The notes under the pieces: generated by a model | The model's input: the letters and a program-made list of their open reading frames with translations, nothing else | Told to the model about the DNA's origin: nothing | Databases searched by the model: none | Program-made: the position numbers and the translations under genes | Assembly: GCA_031272365.1 (NCBI GenBank) | Contig: JAISTX010000048.1 | Span: forward strand, 1-44,966 | Direction of reading: 5' to 3' | DNA: 44,966 bases | DNA from: Eubacteriales Family XIII. Incertae Sedis bacterium | GTDB taxonomy: Bacteria; Bacillota; Clostridia; Peptostreptococcales; Anaerovoracaceae | Part shown: piece by piece, positions 8,220-16,406 of the stretch | How the letters are laid out: every line of letters starts with the position of its first letter | How positions within the stretch are numbered: position 1 is the stretch's first letter

Positions 8220-9461
8220 ATGCGCTCCAACCTCAACAAGGACTACGTCTGGAACACGCTTGGCATGTCGGCCAATTCGTTCATCTCGCTGTTCCTCCTG
8301 ATCGTCGTCTCCAACCTCAACGCGGGCGGGGACGTCAACGACTTCTCCAACTGCTTCCCGTACGCGATCGTCTTCTACACCATCGGGCTGTTCGGCGGGC
8401 GCGTCTACCAGCTCTCGGACGTCGCGGGCGAGTTCCTGAGCAAGGACTATATCTTCGTCAAATTCTTCACCTCCGCGCTCATGGTCGCCGCCTCCGTCCT
8501 CTTCAGCCTCGCGAGCGGGTTCTCCACGGCGAAGACGCTGCTCCTGCTCGTCCTTGTGCTGTACAAGGCCTCGGACGCGCTGGCCGACCCGGTCTTCGGC
8601 GTCATCCAGCGCCACGGCGCGATCTGGATCACGGGCGTGTCGCTGACGCTCAAGTCCGTCTGCGGCTTCGCGCTTTTCCTCGCCGTCGACATCGCCACGC
8701 GGGACATCCTCGCCGCAAGCCTCTGCCTGCTCCTCGCAAACATGCTCTTCTTCTTCGTCTGGGACCTGCCGCGGATGCGCCGGCTCGAGCACGTCGGCAG
8801 CGTGCTCAAAGGCAGCTTCGCACCGGGGCTTCGGCTCATGCAAAAGACCCTCTGGGTCTTCCTCTTCGCGCTGCTGCCGATCCTCCTCTCCAACATCCCC
8901 CGCTACTTCGTCGACCGGTGGCACGGCGAGGGCTCCAAGGAGTTTGCCTACATCGTCATGCCGGCCTCGCTGATCAACCTCTTCGTGACGGTCCTGATCT
9001 TCCCGAAGCTCGTGCCGCTGTCGGAGCGCTTCGCGCGCGGCGAGCATTTCTCCTTCGGCAAGACCGTGACGAAGTTTTTCCTCTTCTCGTTCGGCTTCGG
9101 CGCGGTGGCGGCCTTCGCCGCCTGGCTCATCGGCTGCCCGGTGCTGTCCTTCATCTACCACGCGGACCTCGCGCCCTACCGCACGGCGCTCACGCTCGTC
9201 GTCCTCGGCGCGACCCTGAACGCCGCGACGCTCATCTGCACGAACATCCTGACGATCATGCGCTGCTTCCCGGTGCAGCTGGCCTGCTACGGGGTGGGCG
9301 TGGCGACCGCCTTCGCCGCGAGCGCCGCCCTCGTCGGGCGCTACTCCGTCACCGGCGGCATCTACGCCTTCGCCCTCGCCTACGGCGTCCAGGCCGCCCT
9401 CTTCTTCATCGCCTACCGGCACAGCATGGCAAAAATCGCCCAGGGGCCGGGACTGGAATAA
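8220..9461 (+). CDS. Polysaccharide flippase-like membrane protein (Wzx/MATE superfamily type)
   Basis: Hydrophobic protein of 413 residues with about 12 predicted helices. It starts MRSNLNKDYVWNTLGMSANS, a typical opening for oligosaccharide flippases of the MOP superfamily, and continues with YAIVFYTIGLFGGRVYQLSD and YFVDRWHGEGSKEFAYIVMP (helix 7/8 region). Such proteins flip undecaprenyl-PP-linked oligosaccharides. The start is the ATG at 8220-8222, 14 nt after the DUF2142 stop; the longer open frame upstream is a shadow. A flippase beside an ABC exporter suggests that two lipid-linked products are made, or that this protein handles a decorating unit. It converges on the cation-efflux gene with a 9-bp gap and no visible terminator. 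Confidence 0.78.
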   Translation: MRSNLNKDYVWNTLGMSANSFISLFLLIVVSNLNAGGDVNDFSNCFPYAIVFYTIGLFGGRVYQLSDVAGEFLSKDYIFVKFFTSALMVAASVLFSLASGFSTAKTLLLLVLVLYKASDALADPVFGVIQRHGAIWITGVSLTLKSVCGFALFLAVDIATRDILAASLCLLLANMLFFFVWDLPRMRRLEHVGSVLKGSFAPGLRLMQKTLWVFLFALLPILLSNIPRYFVDRWHGEGSKEFAYIVMPASLINLFVTVLIFPKLVPLSERFARGEHFSFGKTVTKFFLFSFGFGAVAAFAAWLIGCPVLSFIYHADLAPYRTALTLVVLGATLNAATLICTNILTIMRCFPVQLACYGVGVATAFAASAALVGRYSVTGGIYAFALAYGVQAALFFIAYRHSMAKIAQGPGLE

Positions 9462-9470
9462 CAATAACAA

Positions 9471-10454
9471 TCACAGCCGCGCTTCGGCCTCCTCCGCGCG
9501 GAGGGCCTCGATGCAGGCGCTCACGTAGAGGCCTTCCTCCTGGAGCAGCGCCTTGACCTGCCGCTTGATATCCGCCACCTGGTCCAGCACGTCCGCCCCC
9601 GAAAGCGCGCCGCCCGCCCGGAAATAGACGTCGATCTCGACGAGGACGGTGTCGTTGCCCTGCGCCATCGTCTTGATGCTGCCGCAGCGCGCCACGCCGG
9701 GCGCGCCCAGAGCGATCGCCTCGATCTCCTTGATCTTGCCGGGCGGCAGCGCCTCCCCGAGGATGAGCGAGGCGATCTCGCGCCCGAGGATGAAGGCGGC
9801 CGCGATGAGCAGTACGCCGATGGCCGCGCCGCCGATGGCGTCCCACAGCGGGTTGCCCGTGACGAGCGTCAGCACCACGCCGGCCAACGCGAGCGCGAGC
9901 CCCACGACGGCGGCGAAGTCCTCCGTGACGACGACGATGAGCGAGGAGTTGCTCGTATCCCGGTAAAACTCACGGATCCCGGTGCGCACCCCGGCCCGCT
10001 CCTGCTCCTCGCGGACCTCCGCGAGCGCCGTCCTGAGGGAGATGACCTCCAGCACGACCGAGACGACGAGGATGCCGGCCGCGAGGAAAAACCCGTTCCG
10101 GTCGGTCACCCATTCGCCCGTGCCGCCCACCACGTGCGAGATCTTCTCCACCGCCTCCATGAGCGAAAACGCCCCGCCGATGAAGAAGAGCAGCGTGGCG
10201 ACGCAGAAGGACGCAAAAAAGGTGGCCCGCGTGTAGCCGAACGGATGCTTGGCGGTCGGCGGGGCTACCGCCTTCCGCTTCCCGACGAGCAGCACGATCT
10301 GGTTCATCGTGTCCGCGGCGGAATGGATGCCCTCGGAGAACATCGCCGCGGACCCGGAGAACAGTGCGACCGCAAACTTCATCGCCGCGATGATGGCGTT
10401 GACCGTCAGCGCCGTCACAATCGCTTTGTTTTTCACAGGCTTCCGGGTAATCAT
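9471..10454 (-). CDS. Cation diffusion facilitator transporter
   Basis: Proton-coupled divalent-cation efflux protein (CDF family) in the cytoplasmic membrane, 327 residues. The signature GIHSAADTMNQ in helix 2 carries the metal-site residues (HSxxD-N), and KHPFGYTRATFF follows in the loop. This HPFGY arrangement resembles the SLC30A9/ZnT9-like branch. The second site near TGNPLWDAIGGAAIG and a C-terminal cytoplasmic domain (ALGAPGVARCGSIKTMA...) complete the fold. The frame is open to 10499, but the start is placed at the ATG 10452-10454. This fits the usual N-terminus, and the extended -10 TGG-TATACT ends only 7 nt before it, predicting a leaderless mRNA. The metal cannot be assigned from sequence. 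Confidence 0.9.
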   Translation of the reverse strand: MITRKPVKNKAIVTALTVNAIIAAMKFAVALFSGSAAMFSEGIHSAADTMNQIVLLVGKRKAVAPPTAKHPFGYTRATFFASFCVATLLFFIGGAFSLMEAVEKISHVVGGTGEWVTDRNGFFLAAGILVVSVVLEVISLRTALAEVREEQERAGVRTGIREFYRDTSNSSLIVVVTEDFAAVVGLALALAGVVLTLVTGNPLWDAIGGAAIGVLLIAAAFILGREIASLILGEALPPGKIKEIEAIALGAPGVARCGSIKTMAQGNDTVLVEIDVYFRAGGALSGADVLDQVADIKRQVKALLQEEGLYVSACIEALRAEEAEARL

Positions 10455-10461
10455 GATGTAA

Positions 10462-10470
10462 AGTATACCA
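10462..10470 (-). promoter_or_regulatory. Extended -10 promoter of the cation-efflux gene
   Basis: The minus strand reads TGG-TATACT, ending 7 nt before the ATG, so the predicted transcript begins at or next to the start codon. It is back to back with the GNAT promoter, with 38 bp between the facing hexamers, the same distance as at 3069-3108. Confidence 0.65.
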
Positions 10471-10502
10471 CAGCAAATCTGCAATATTTGGGGCTGCAAT
10501 TA

Positions 10503-10511
10503 TGGTAAAAT
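10503..10511 (+). promoter_or_regulatory. Extended -10 promoter upstream of the GNAT gene
   Basis: TGG-TAAAAT. The transcript is expected to start near 10518, where an ATG opens a short reading frame before the GNAT start at 10564. No -35 is evident. Confidence 0.6.
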
Positions 10512-10517
10512 AGCGCT

Positions 10518-10574
10518 ATGGATTGTTGGATGGAGTTTCCTGATTTTAGGGATGGAGACGGCGATGAATCCTGA
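10518..10574 (+). CDS. Possible leaderless short upstream ORF (18 codons)
   Basis: An ATG sits exactly 6 nt after the -10 hexamer, where other genes in this window have leaderless starts. It opens an 18-residue frame rich in Cys/Trp/Phe (MDCWMEFPDF...) that stops at 10572-10574, eight bases after the GNAT start and in a different frame. If translated, ribosomes would finish over the GNAT start region, giving coupling. No homology or codon-usage support is possible at this length, so this may be coincidence. Confidence 0.3.
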   Translation: MDCWMEFPDFRDGDGDES

Positions 10575-11169
10575 ATATGCCGCCCACCAAGGCAGATTGC
10601 GCATCCGCCCGCTTGAGCGGGGGGACCTTGAGCCCCTGCGCCTCGCGCGGAATGATGCCGTCTATGCGCGGTTTTTGACCCCGATGCCAGAGGTGTCGGC
10701 GGAGCAGCAGCGCGCCTGGTACGAAGCCTACCTGGAGGACGGGGACGTGCTCATCTGGGGCATCGAGGACGAGGCGCGCGGCGTTTTCGTGGGCGCGACG
10801 GCGCTTTTCCGCTTCCGCCCCAAACGGAGCGGCGGCGCGGCGGCGGCGCGGGCGTCTTCCAAGAAGCCCCCCTGCTGCGAGGCCGGCAAGACCTTGATCC
10901 TGCCCGGCGAGGCCGGCCGCGGCTTCGCGACGCGCGGAAAGATCCTGACGATGGCCATAGGCTTCAAAGTGCTCGGGATGGAGAAGATGGACACGCACGT
11001 CGAAGCCGAGAACATCGCGAGCCTGCGCAGCACCCAGCGCTGCGGCTTCACGGCGGACCCCCGGCCCCCGAAAAAAACCGGCGGCAAGGGCGGCTATTTT
11101 ACTATCACGAAGGCGGAATTCCTGAAACTGCATCCGCAGCTTCGTGACGTGGCTATTTGGAAGGTTTGA
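10564..11169 (+). CDS. GNAT family N-acetyltransferase (RimJ/RimL-like)
   Basis: Acetyl-CoA-dependent N-acetyltransferase of 201 residues. It opens with GRLRIRPLERGDLEPLRLARND, the usual beta1-alpha1 of the RimJ/RimL/SpeG-like GNAT group. An EAGRGFATRGKILTMAIGF segment corresponds to the acetyl-CoA loop and following helix, and KMDTHVEAENIASLRSTQRCGF is the classical ENxxSxRxxxxxGF region. The start chosen is the ATG at 10564, with GGAG six bases upstream; an in-frame ATG at 10552 has no spaced ribosome binding site. The gene is followed after one base-pair of spacing by the GT39-like gene and is probably co-transcribed. A role in acetylating an amino sugar would fit the locus but is not shown by the sequence. 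Confidence 0.85.
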   Translation: MNPEYAAHQGRLRIRPLERGDLEPLRLARNDAVYARFLTPMPEVSAEQQRAWYEAYLEDGDVLIWGIEDEARGVFVGATALFRFRPKRSGGAAAARASSKKPPCCEAGKTLILPGEAGRGFATRGKILTMAIGFKVLGMEKMDTHVEAENIASLRSTQRCGFTADPRPPKKTGGKGGYFTITKAEFLKLHPQLRDVAIWKV

Positions 11170-11170
11170 T

Positions 11171-12874
11171 ATGAACAGCCAACAGAGAAAAATGCAGCAG
11201 CGCCAAGCGGAGGCAAGGCGCATCGCGGTCGGCGTCCTCGCTTTCTTGATTTTCCTGCAGGCTGCCGCGTTCACCATCGTCTGCCGCGAAAAAGACGGCT
11301 TCCACGAAGACGAGGGGTTCACGCTCTCGATCAACGGCGACGAAGCATGGGCCGAGTTCTCAAACTACACCAACCGCTGGGTCGACCCGCTGTACTTCGA
11401 CACCTACTTCGCCGTCCCCGAGGAAGGCCGCTTCCACTACGACGGCGTCCTCGCGGAAGCGCTGCTCGACCCGACGAACCCGCCGCTGTACTACTTCGCC
11501 TTCCACACGGTCTACTCGTTCTTCCCCGGCCTCGTCTCCGCGTGGCCCGGCATCCTGCTCAACCTGCTGTTTTTCGTGCTCGCGCAGGTCTGCCTCTGGA
11601 ACCTCGGCCTGCTCCTGTTCCGCCACCCCATGCTCGCCCTGCTGCCGCCCGTCTTCTTCGGGTTCAGCCTCGGCGCGCTCAACGCCGTGTCCTTCCTGCG
11701 CATGTACATGCTCGCCATGCTCATCGCGGCGGCCTTCCTGCTGCTGGCCTTCCGCCTCCTGCGCCTGGGCTTCCGCGTGCGCGAGACGGTCCTGCTCGCC
11801 GCCGTGGGCTTCCTCGGCGCGATGACGCACTACTACCTCATCTTCTACCTGATCCTCGTGACGGCTGCCTACTTCACTTCCATGATCCTGCGCTGTGCGA
11901 GAAGCGTCAACCGCCTGCATTGGGGCTGCTGGCTGCCGTCCATCATCTCCGCCGCCGCTTTCGTGGCCGCCATCGTCGGCGCCTTTTTTGCGCACCCGGT
12001 GATCTGGGCGCATATCACATCCACCGCGGACGGGCTGAAAACAGCGGCCGCTTCCCGCGCGGGCGGCAGCGGGGGGCAGTTTGCCGCCTTCATGCAAGCG
12101 GTCGCGTCGGACGAACTGAACATTTCGGCCGGCCTGCCCAAGATCATCGTCCTCCTCGGCCTCCTCGTTTTCGCCATCGCGCTGCTGGTCGGCATGCGCA
12201 CCGAGCGCGGAAAGAAATACCAGAGCCGCCTGCCGAAAATCGCCCTGCGCGAGCCGGTCCTGCTGACGCTGCTGGCAACGACGGCGGTCTACTTCGCCGT
12301 CGTCTTCCGCACCGCGCCGTACCAGGTGGACCGCTTCCTCATGCCCTGCTTCCCCGCCATCGCGCTCCTTTTGTCCTTTGCAATGGCCTTTTTTGCGCAG
12401 AAACTGCGCATCGACGCGCGCGCCGTCCCGACCGCCATCGCGCTCCTGCTCGCGGTGTTTTCCCTCGGGGGCTACACCGACGCCATGCACTACCTGTACC
12501 CGCAGAAGGGCGCCGGCGAGGCGCTCCGCCTGGGCACGGCGTCCGAGCCGGTGGTCGTGCTCGCGTACACCGGCGCGGGCAGGGAATGCCTCTCCCTCTT
12601 CCCCGAGCTCTACCTGCGCAAACAGGGCTCCCCACTCTACATCGCCGACTACCCGGAGCTGGAACAGAACCCGGAGGAGCTGGCCTGGGTGTTTGAGAGC
12701 GCAAGGGAGCAAGGCGGCGGCGACAGCGGCAGGGTGACCGTCTTCGTCGCGTCCATGCACCAGGGCCAATTCCAGCCCGAGGCGGCCGCCGAGGCGGCCC
12801 GGAGCGCGGGCGGCTTTGGGACCAGCAAATACCTATACTCGATCCCAAACTACGATGTCTATGAACTGAGTTGA
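11171..12874 (+). CDS. GT39/PMT-like membrane glycosyltransferase (GT-C)
   Basis: Integral membrane protein of 567 residues. After the first helix (ending near VCREKDGF) comes an acidic HEDEGFTL motif in the first large outer loop, then LLDPTNPPLYYFAFHTVYSF. This combination of acidic residues followed by NPPLYY is typical of GT39/ArnT-like enzymes using polyprenyl-phosphate sugars. About ten helices follow, then APYQVDRFLMPCFPAIALLL and a soluble C-terminal domain of roughly 120 residues. The ATG at 11171 follows the GNAT stop immediately; AAGG lies about 7 nt upstream. The gene converges on the GT2 gene at 12897 over a GC-rich palindrome. Donor and acceptor are unknown. Confidence 0.78.
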   Translation: MNSQQRKMQQRQAEARRIAVGVLAFLIFLQAAAFTIVCREKDGFHEDEGFTLSINGDEAWAEFSNYTNRWVDPLYFDTYFAVPEEGRFHYDGVLAEALLDPTNPPLYYFAFHTVYSFFPGLVSAWPGILLNLLFFVLAQVCLWNLGLLLFRHPMLALLPPVFFGFSLGALNAVSFLRMYMLAMLIAAAFLLLAFRLLRLGFRVRETVLLAAVGFLGAMTHYYLIFYLILVTAAYFTSMILRCARSVNRLHWGCWLPSIISAAAFVAAIVGAFFAHPVIWAHITSTADGLKTAAASRAGGSGGQFAAFMQAVASDELNISAGLPKIIVLLGLLVFAIALLVGMRTERGKKYQSRLPKIALREPVLLTLLATTAVYFAVVFRTAPYQVDRFLMPCFPAIALLLSFAMAFFAQKLRIDARAVPTAIALLLAVFSLGGYTDAMHYLYPQKGAGEALRLGTASEPVVVLAYTGAGRECLSLFPELYLRKQGSPLYIADYPELEQNPEELAWVFESAREQGGGDSGRVTVFVASMHQGQFQPEAAAEAARSAGGFGTSKYLYSIPNYDVYELS

Positions 12875-12890
12875 GGCCGGCCGGGCCGGC
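12875..12890. other. GC-rich palindrome between convergent genes
   Basis: Two copies of GCCGGC (12876-12881 and 12885-12890) flank CGG between convergent stop codons, forming a short inverted repeat. It lacks a U-tract on either strand, so it is at best a weak or factor-assisted terminator. Confidence 0.3.
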
Positions 12891-12896
12891 ACGGCA

Positions 12897-13913
12897 TCAA
12901 CGTCTGCCGCGAACCCTGCGGTAGGCGCGCCACAGGACGGAGAACAGGCCCGGCAGCTTTTGCATGAGGAAGGCCGCCGCGCGCCACCGGGGCGGGAGCC
13001 GGCGCGCCACCTCCTGCCGCCGCATCCCGGCGAGCAGGCCGCGCATCTCCTCCCGCAGCGCGAGGTAGGCCCCGCCGGCCCCGCCGGACCGCCGCGCGAG
13101 CTCCTCGCCGCACGCCGAGTAGTACCAGTAGACATGCCGGAACGCCGCCTCCGCGCCCGCCGGCTGCCGCGCGCCCGGCAGCTTCGCCGCGCTGCCGAGC
13201 AGCAGGGCGCTCGTCCGGGCGCCCGCGAGGAGCGCCCCCGGCGCGTGCAGGTTCGACTGGCTCCCGCCACGCCACCGCCAGAAATAGTAGGGCTTCTCGA
13301 TGTAGCAGATCCCCGCCTCCGCGCCCAGCTTCGCAAACACCGCGAGGTTGACGGGCACGTCCTCCGCGCTGTCCGTCTCGGGCGCGAAGCGCACGCCCTC
13401 CAAAAGCGGCCGGCGGTAGAGCTTGTTCCACACGGAAAACCAGATCGTCTCGCGGTGCCCGGCGCGGCTGCCCATATGGGTCATGAGCTCGTAGAGCGCG
13501 TCCTGCCCGCTCATGCAGCGCACCTGGCCCGTCTCCACCTTGCGCACGCCGCCGTCCGCCTGCTCGTCCAGGACGGTGCAGACGATGACGTCGGCGCCCG
13601 CCCCGGCGGCCAGCATGTCCTCGTACATCCCGGGCAGGATGTAGTCGTCGCAGTCACAAAACCCGATCCACTCGCCCCGCGCGGCGCGGAGCCCCGCGTT
13701 GCGCGCCGCCGACACGCCGCCGTTCTCCTGGTGCAGCGCGCGCACGCGGCCGTCCATCTCCTGGTAGGCGTCGCACAGGGAGGGGCTTGCGTCCGTGCTG
13801 CCGTCGTCGACGAGGATGAGCTCCACGTCCCGGTAGGACTGGCCCAGGATGGACCGGACGCATTCGTCCAAGTATTTTTCGGCGTTGTAGACGGGGACGA
13901 TGACGCTGATCAT
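12897..13913 (-). CDS. Glycosyltransferase family 2
   Basis: Cytoplasmic GT-A fold glycosyltransferase of 338 residues. It opens ISVIVPVYNAEKYLDECVRS, then LILVDDGSTDASPSLCD (nucleotide-sugar aspartates), ENGGVSAARNAGLRAARGEW and the DxD-equivalent FCDCDDYILPGMYE. The C-terminal half (about residues 180-338) is basic and Gly/Ala/Arg-rich. The frame is open well upstream, but the ATG at 13911-13913 gives the exact family N-terminus and overlaps the rfbD stop as ATGA. It is the last gene of the GT2-rfbC-rfbD-GT2 operon, so rhamnose transfer is a plausible but unproven activity. Confidence 0.9.
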   Translation of the reverse strand: MISVIVPVYNAEKYLDECVRSILGQSYRDVELILVDDGSTDASPSLCDAYQEMDGRVRALHQENGGVSAARNAGLRAARGEWIGFCDCDDYILPGMYEDMLAAGAGADVIVCTVLDEQADGGVRKVETGQVRCMSGQDALYELMTHMGSRAGHRETIWFSVWNKLYRRPLLEGVRFAPETDSAEDVPVNLAVFAKLGAEAGICYIEKPYYFWRWRGGSQSNLHAPGALLAGARTSALLLGSAAKLPGARQPAGAEAAFRHVYWYYSACGEELARRSGGAGGAYLALREEMRGLLAGMRRQEVARRLPPRWRAAAFLMQKLPGLFSVLWRAYRRVRGRR

Positions 13914-14794
13914 TTCAGATGGGGCATGTACGCCGCCAGCGCCTCCTGCCACATCCGCATCCCGTCGCCCACCGTCGCGCGCAGCATCAGGTGGTCCATC
14001 GCCGAATACGCGGGCCGGGGCGCCGGGCGCGGAAACTCCTCTGTCGTGACGGGCTTCACCACACAAGGCAGCCCGGCGAGCTTCACGATCTCCTCGGCAA
14101 ACTCATGCCAGCTGCAGATCCCGTTGCCCGTGCAGTGGTAGATGCCGTATTCCTCCGTCAAAGCGATCAGCAAAAGATGGTGCGCGAGGTCACCCGCGTT
14201 CGTCGGGTTGCCGACCTGGTCGTACACGACCGTGATCTCGTCGCGCTGCGACGCCAGGCCGAAGATCGTCTTCACGAAATTGTTGCCCTGCTTCCCGTAG
14301 AGCCAGGCCGTGCGGACGATGAAGGTACGCGGGCACTGCGCCAGGGCGTACTGCTCGCCGAGCAGCTTCGACTTCCCGTACACCGTCGCGGGCGCGGGCA
14401 GGTCCCATTCCGTGTAGGGCGCCGACGCGTTGCCGGCAAACACGTAGTCCGTGGACACGTGCACGAGCTTCGCGCCCTGCCGCGCCGCGAGCGCCGCCAT
14501 ATTGCGCGGCCCCACAGCGTTGCCCAAAAGCGCCGCCTCCGGCTCCGTCTCGCACGCGTCGACGTTCGTCATGGCCGCGCAGTTCAAAATCAGATCGAAC
14601 GGCTCCGCCAGCCCCGCTTCGAACGCGCGCACCGCGCCCTCATCCGAGGCGTCGAGGCTGTCCAGGTCGACGCACGTCGTCTCCGCGCCCCGGTAGGCCT
14701 CGGGGACCGGGCCGATCTCGCTCCTCCCCGTCGCCAGGATCTCCTGCAGTTCCGTGCCGAGCTGCCCCTTGGCGCCCGTGATCAATATCCGCAT
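13910..14794 (-). CDS. rfbD: dTDP-4-dehydrorhamnose reductase
   Basis: Final step of dTDP-L-rhamnose synthesis: NAD(P)H-dependent reduction of dTDP-4-dehydro-L-rhamnose. The 294 residues match RmlD. The N-terminus MRILITGAKGQLGTELQE holds the nucleotide-binding TGAKGQLG, followed by NCAAMTNVDACE, HVSTDYVFAG, YGKSKLLGEQ (catalytic Tyr-x3-Lys) and RTAWLYG. The chosen ATG at 14792-14794 lies one base after the rfbC stop and has AAGGGGG upstream; the open frame further upstream only overlaps rfbC. Together with rfbA, rfbB and rfbC the window contains the full dTDP-rhamnose pathway, in two operons. Confidence 0.96.
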   Translation of the reverse strand: MRILITGAKGQLGTELQEILATGRSEIGPVPEAYRGAETTCVDLDSLDASDEGAVRAFEAGLAEPFDLILNCAAMTNVDACETEPEAALLGNAVGPRNMAALAARQGAKLVHVSTDYVFAGNASAPYTEWDLPAPATVYGKSKLLGEQYALAQCPRTFIVRTAWLYGKQGNNFVKTIFGLASQRDEITVVYDQVGNPTNAGDLAHHLLLIALTEEYGIYHCTGNGICSWHEFAEEIVKLAGLPCVVKPVTTEEFPRPAPRPAYSAMDHLMLRATVGDGMRMWQEALAAYMPHLK

Positions 14795-14795
14795 C

Positions 14796-15371
14796 TCAGC
14801 CCCCTTCATATACAAACGAGCAATCGCTGTCACAGAGCAGCGGCGCGCCCCTGTCCTTGTCCGACAGGATCAACGCCTCCTCCGGCAGCGGCCATTCCAC
14901 GCCGATGGCGGGGTCGTCCCACCGGACGCTGCGGTCCGCTTCGAAGTCGTAGTAGTTGTCCGCCTTGTAGCAAAACTCCACGTCGTCCGTCAGCGCCAAA
15001 AACGCGTGCCCGAACCCGCGCGGGATGAAAAACTGCCGGAAGTTTTCCGCCGAGAGCTCCACCCCCGCCCACTGCCGATACGTCGGGCTGCCGCGCCGCA
15101 GGTCCACCGCGACGTCCAGCACCGCCCCGCGCGTGCAGCGCACGAGCTTCGCCTGCGCGGACGCGCCGTTTTGGAAATGGATGCCGCGCAGCGTCCCCTT
15201 CTCCTTCGAGAAGCTCTGGTTGTCCTGCACGAAGACGGCCTCTATGCCCGCCGCCCGGTAGTCCCGGTCCGCCCAGCTCTCAAAAAACCAGCCCCGCGCG
15301 TCCCCGAACACCTTCGGCGCGAGGACCAGCACGCCCGGCAAGGCCGTCTTTTCAACCGTGATCTGCGCCAT
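14796..15371 (-). CDS. rfbC: dTDP-4-dehydrorhamnose 3,5-epimerase
   Basis: Third step of dTDP-L-rhamnose synthesis, a cupin-fold epimerase of 191 residues. Family motifs are present in order: VFGDARGWFFESW, VQDNQSFSKEKGTLRGIHFQ (RGIHFQ carries the catalytic His), VRCTRGAVLDVAVDLRRGSP, FFIPRGFGHAFLAL and the substrate-binding YYDFEADRSVRWDDPAIGVEW. The ATG at 15369-15371 is four bases downstream of the GT2 stop at 15376, so it is an internal operon gene. Confidence 0.96.
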   Translation of the reverse strand: MAQITVEKTALPGVLVLAPKVFGDARGWFFESWADRDYRAAGIEAVFVQDNQSFSKEKGTLRGIHFQNGASAQAKLVRCTRGAVLDVAVDLRRGSPTYRQWAGVELSAENFRQFFIPRGFGHAFLALTDDVEFCYKADNYYDFEADRSVRWDDPAIGVEWPLPEEALILSDKDRGAPLLCDSDCSFVYEGG

Positions 15372-15375
15372 ATTG

Positions 15376-16320
15376 TTATTCCTTTCCCTGCTTCCCCTGC
15401 TTCAACAGCAGGTCGATCATGTTGAGCGTCACCTCGAAGTTTTGCCGCTGCTGGTTCGTGATCGTCGTGAGGATCAGCCCGCAGATGAACGACAGCACCG
15501 CCGCGAGGAACACGAAGCCCGACGCGACGAGCGCGAGGCCGTGCGGCACCACGCCGGTCGAAAAATACATGGCGACCATCGGCAGGAACAGCGCGAGCGC
15601 GACGGCGAACAGGATGAGCGCGATGAGCCCGAAGAAATGCAGCGGCTTGTAGTTTTTGTAGAGGATCGCGATCGTCTTCAGCACGCGGACGCCGTCCTGC
15701 ACCGTGTTGAGCTTCGACACGCTCCCCTCCGGCCGGTCGCGGTAGCCGACGGCCACCTCCGCGAGGTTCATGTTTTTGTTGAGCGCGTGGATCGTCATCT
15801 CCGTCTCGATCTCGAAGCCCTTCGACAGCACGGGGAAGGTCTTCACGAACAGCGGCGAAAACGCGCGGTAGCCCGTCATGATGTCCTTCACGTCGCCGTG
15901 GAACAGCCGGTTGACGAGCTTGCGCACCGTCACGTTGCCCGCGTTGTGGAACTGCCTCTTGTTCTCCGTGAAGTACGTGGAGCTGAGCCGGTCGCCGACG
16001 ACCATGTCCGCGCCGCGTTCCAGCACGAGGCTGACCATCTCGCGCGCGTTCTCCGCCGGGTAAGTGTCGTCCCCGTCGATCATCAGGTAGCAGTCCGCGT
16101 CGATCTCGCGGAACATCGTGCGGATCACGTTGCCCTTGCCCTGCTTGCGCTCGTACCGCACGATGGCGCCCGCCGCCCGCGCGATCTCGTCCGTCCCGTC
16201 CGAGGAGTTGTTGTCGTACACGTAGATGTCTGCCTCCGGCAGCGCGGCGCGGTAGTCCCGCACGACCTTCTCGATCGTGGCGGATTCGTTGTAACACGGA
16301 ATCAATACGGCTATGGACAT
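15376..16320 (-). CDS. DPM1-like polyprenyl-phosphate glycosyltransferase (GT2 with two C-terminal helices)
   Basis: GT2 enzyme of 314 residues that probably moves a sugar from a nucleotide donor to polyprenyl phosphate, supplying donors for the GT-C enzymes nearby. The N-terminal catalytic domain has VLIPCYNESATIEKVV, YVYDNNSSDGTDEIA, the basic KQGKGNVIRTMFREI, the metal-binding LMIDGDDTYP, and DIMTGYRAFSPLFVKTFP. From about residue 230 two hydrophobic hairpin helices anchor it in the membrane. The ATG at 16318-16320 has a GGAGGG site about 8 nt upstream and an extended -10 at 16349-16357, so unlike its divergent neighbour this gene has a normal leader. It heads the operon with rfbC, rfbD and a second GT2. 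Confidence 0.9.
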   Translation of the reverse strand: MSIAVLIPCYNESATIEKVVRDYRAALPEADIYVYDNNSSDGTDEIARAAGAIVRYERKQGKGNVIRTMFREIDADCYLMIDGDDTYPAENAREMVSLVLERGADMVVGDRLSSTYFTENKRQFHNAGNVTVRKLVNRLFHGDVKDIMTGYRAFSPLFVKTFPVLSKGFEIETEMTIHALNKNMNLAEVAVGYRDRPEGSVSKLNTVQDGVRVLKTIAILYKNYKPLHFFGLIALILFAVALALFLPMVAMYFSTGVVPHGLALVASGFVFLAAVLSFICGLILTTITNQQRQNFEVTLNMIDLLLKQGKQGKE

Positions 16321-16348
16321 AAACGTTCCCTCCAGTCTCTATTACGAT

Positions 16349-16357
16349 AGTATACCA
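16349..16357 (-). promoter_or_regulatory. Extended -10 promoter of the GT2-rfbCD operon
   Basis: The minus strand reads TGG-TATACT. The predicted transcript start is near 16342, giving a leader of about 22 nt with a GGAGGG ribosome binding site. Confidence 0.6.
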
Positions 16358-16394
16358 AATCCCCCCCGCCCTCGACAACGACCCTGCTTTCCTT

Positions 16395-16400
16395 TATACT
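16395..16400 (+). promoter_or_regulatory. -10 element giving a leaderless GTG start
   Basis: TATACT, ending 6 nt before the GTG at 16407. There is no TG extension and no convincing -35. It is back to back with 16349-16354, with 40 bp between the hexamers. Confidence 0.5.
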
Positions 16401-16406
16401 TTTCTT

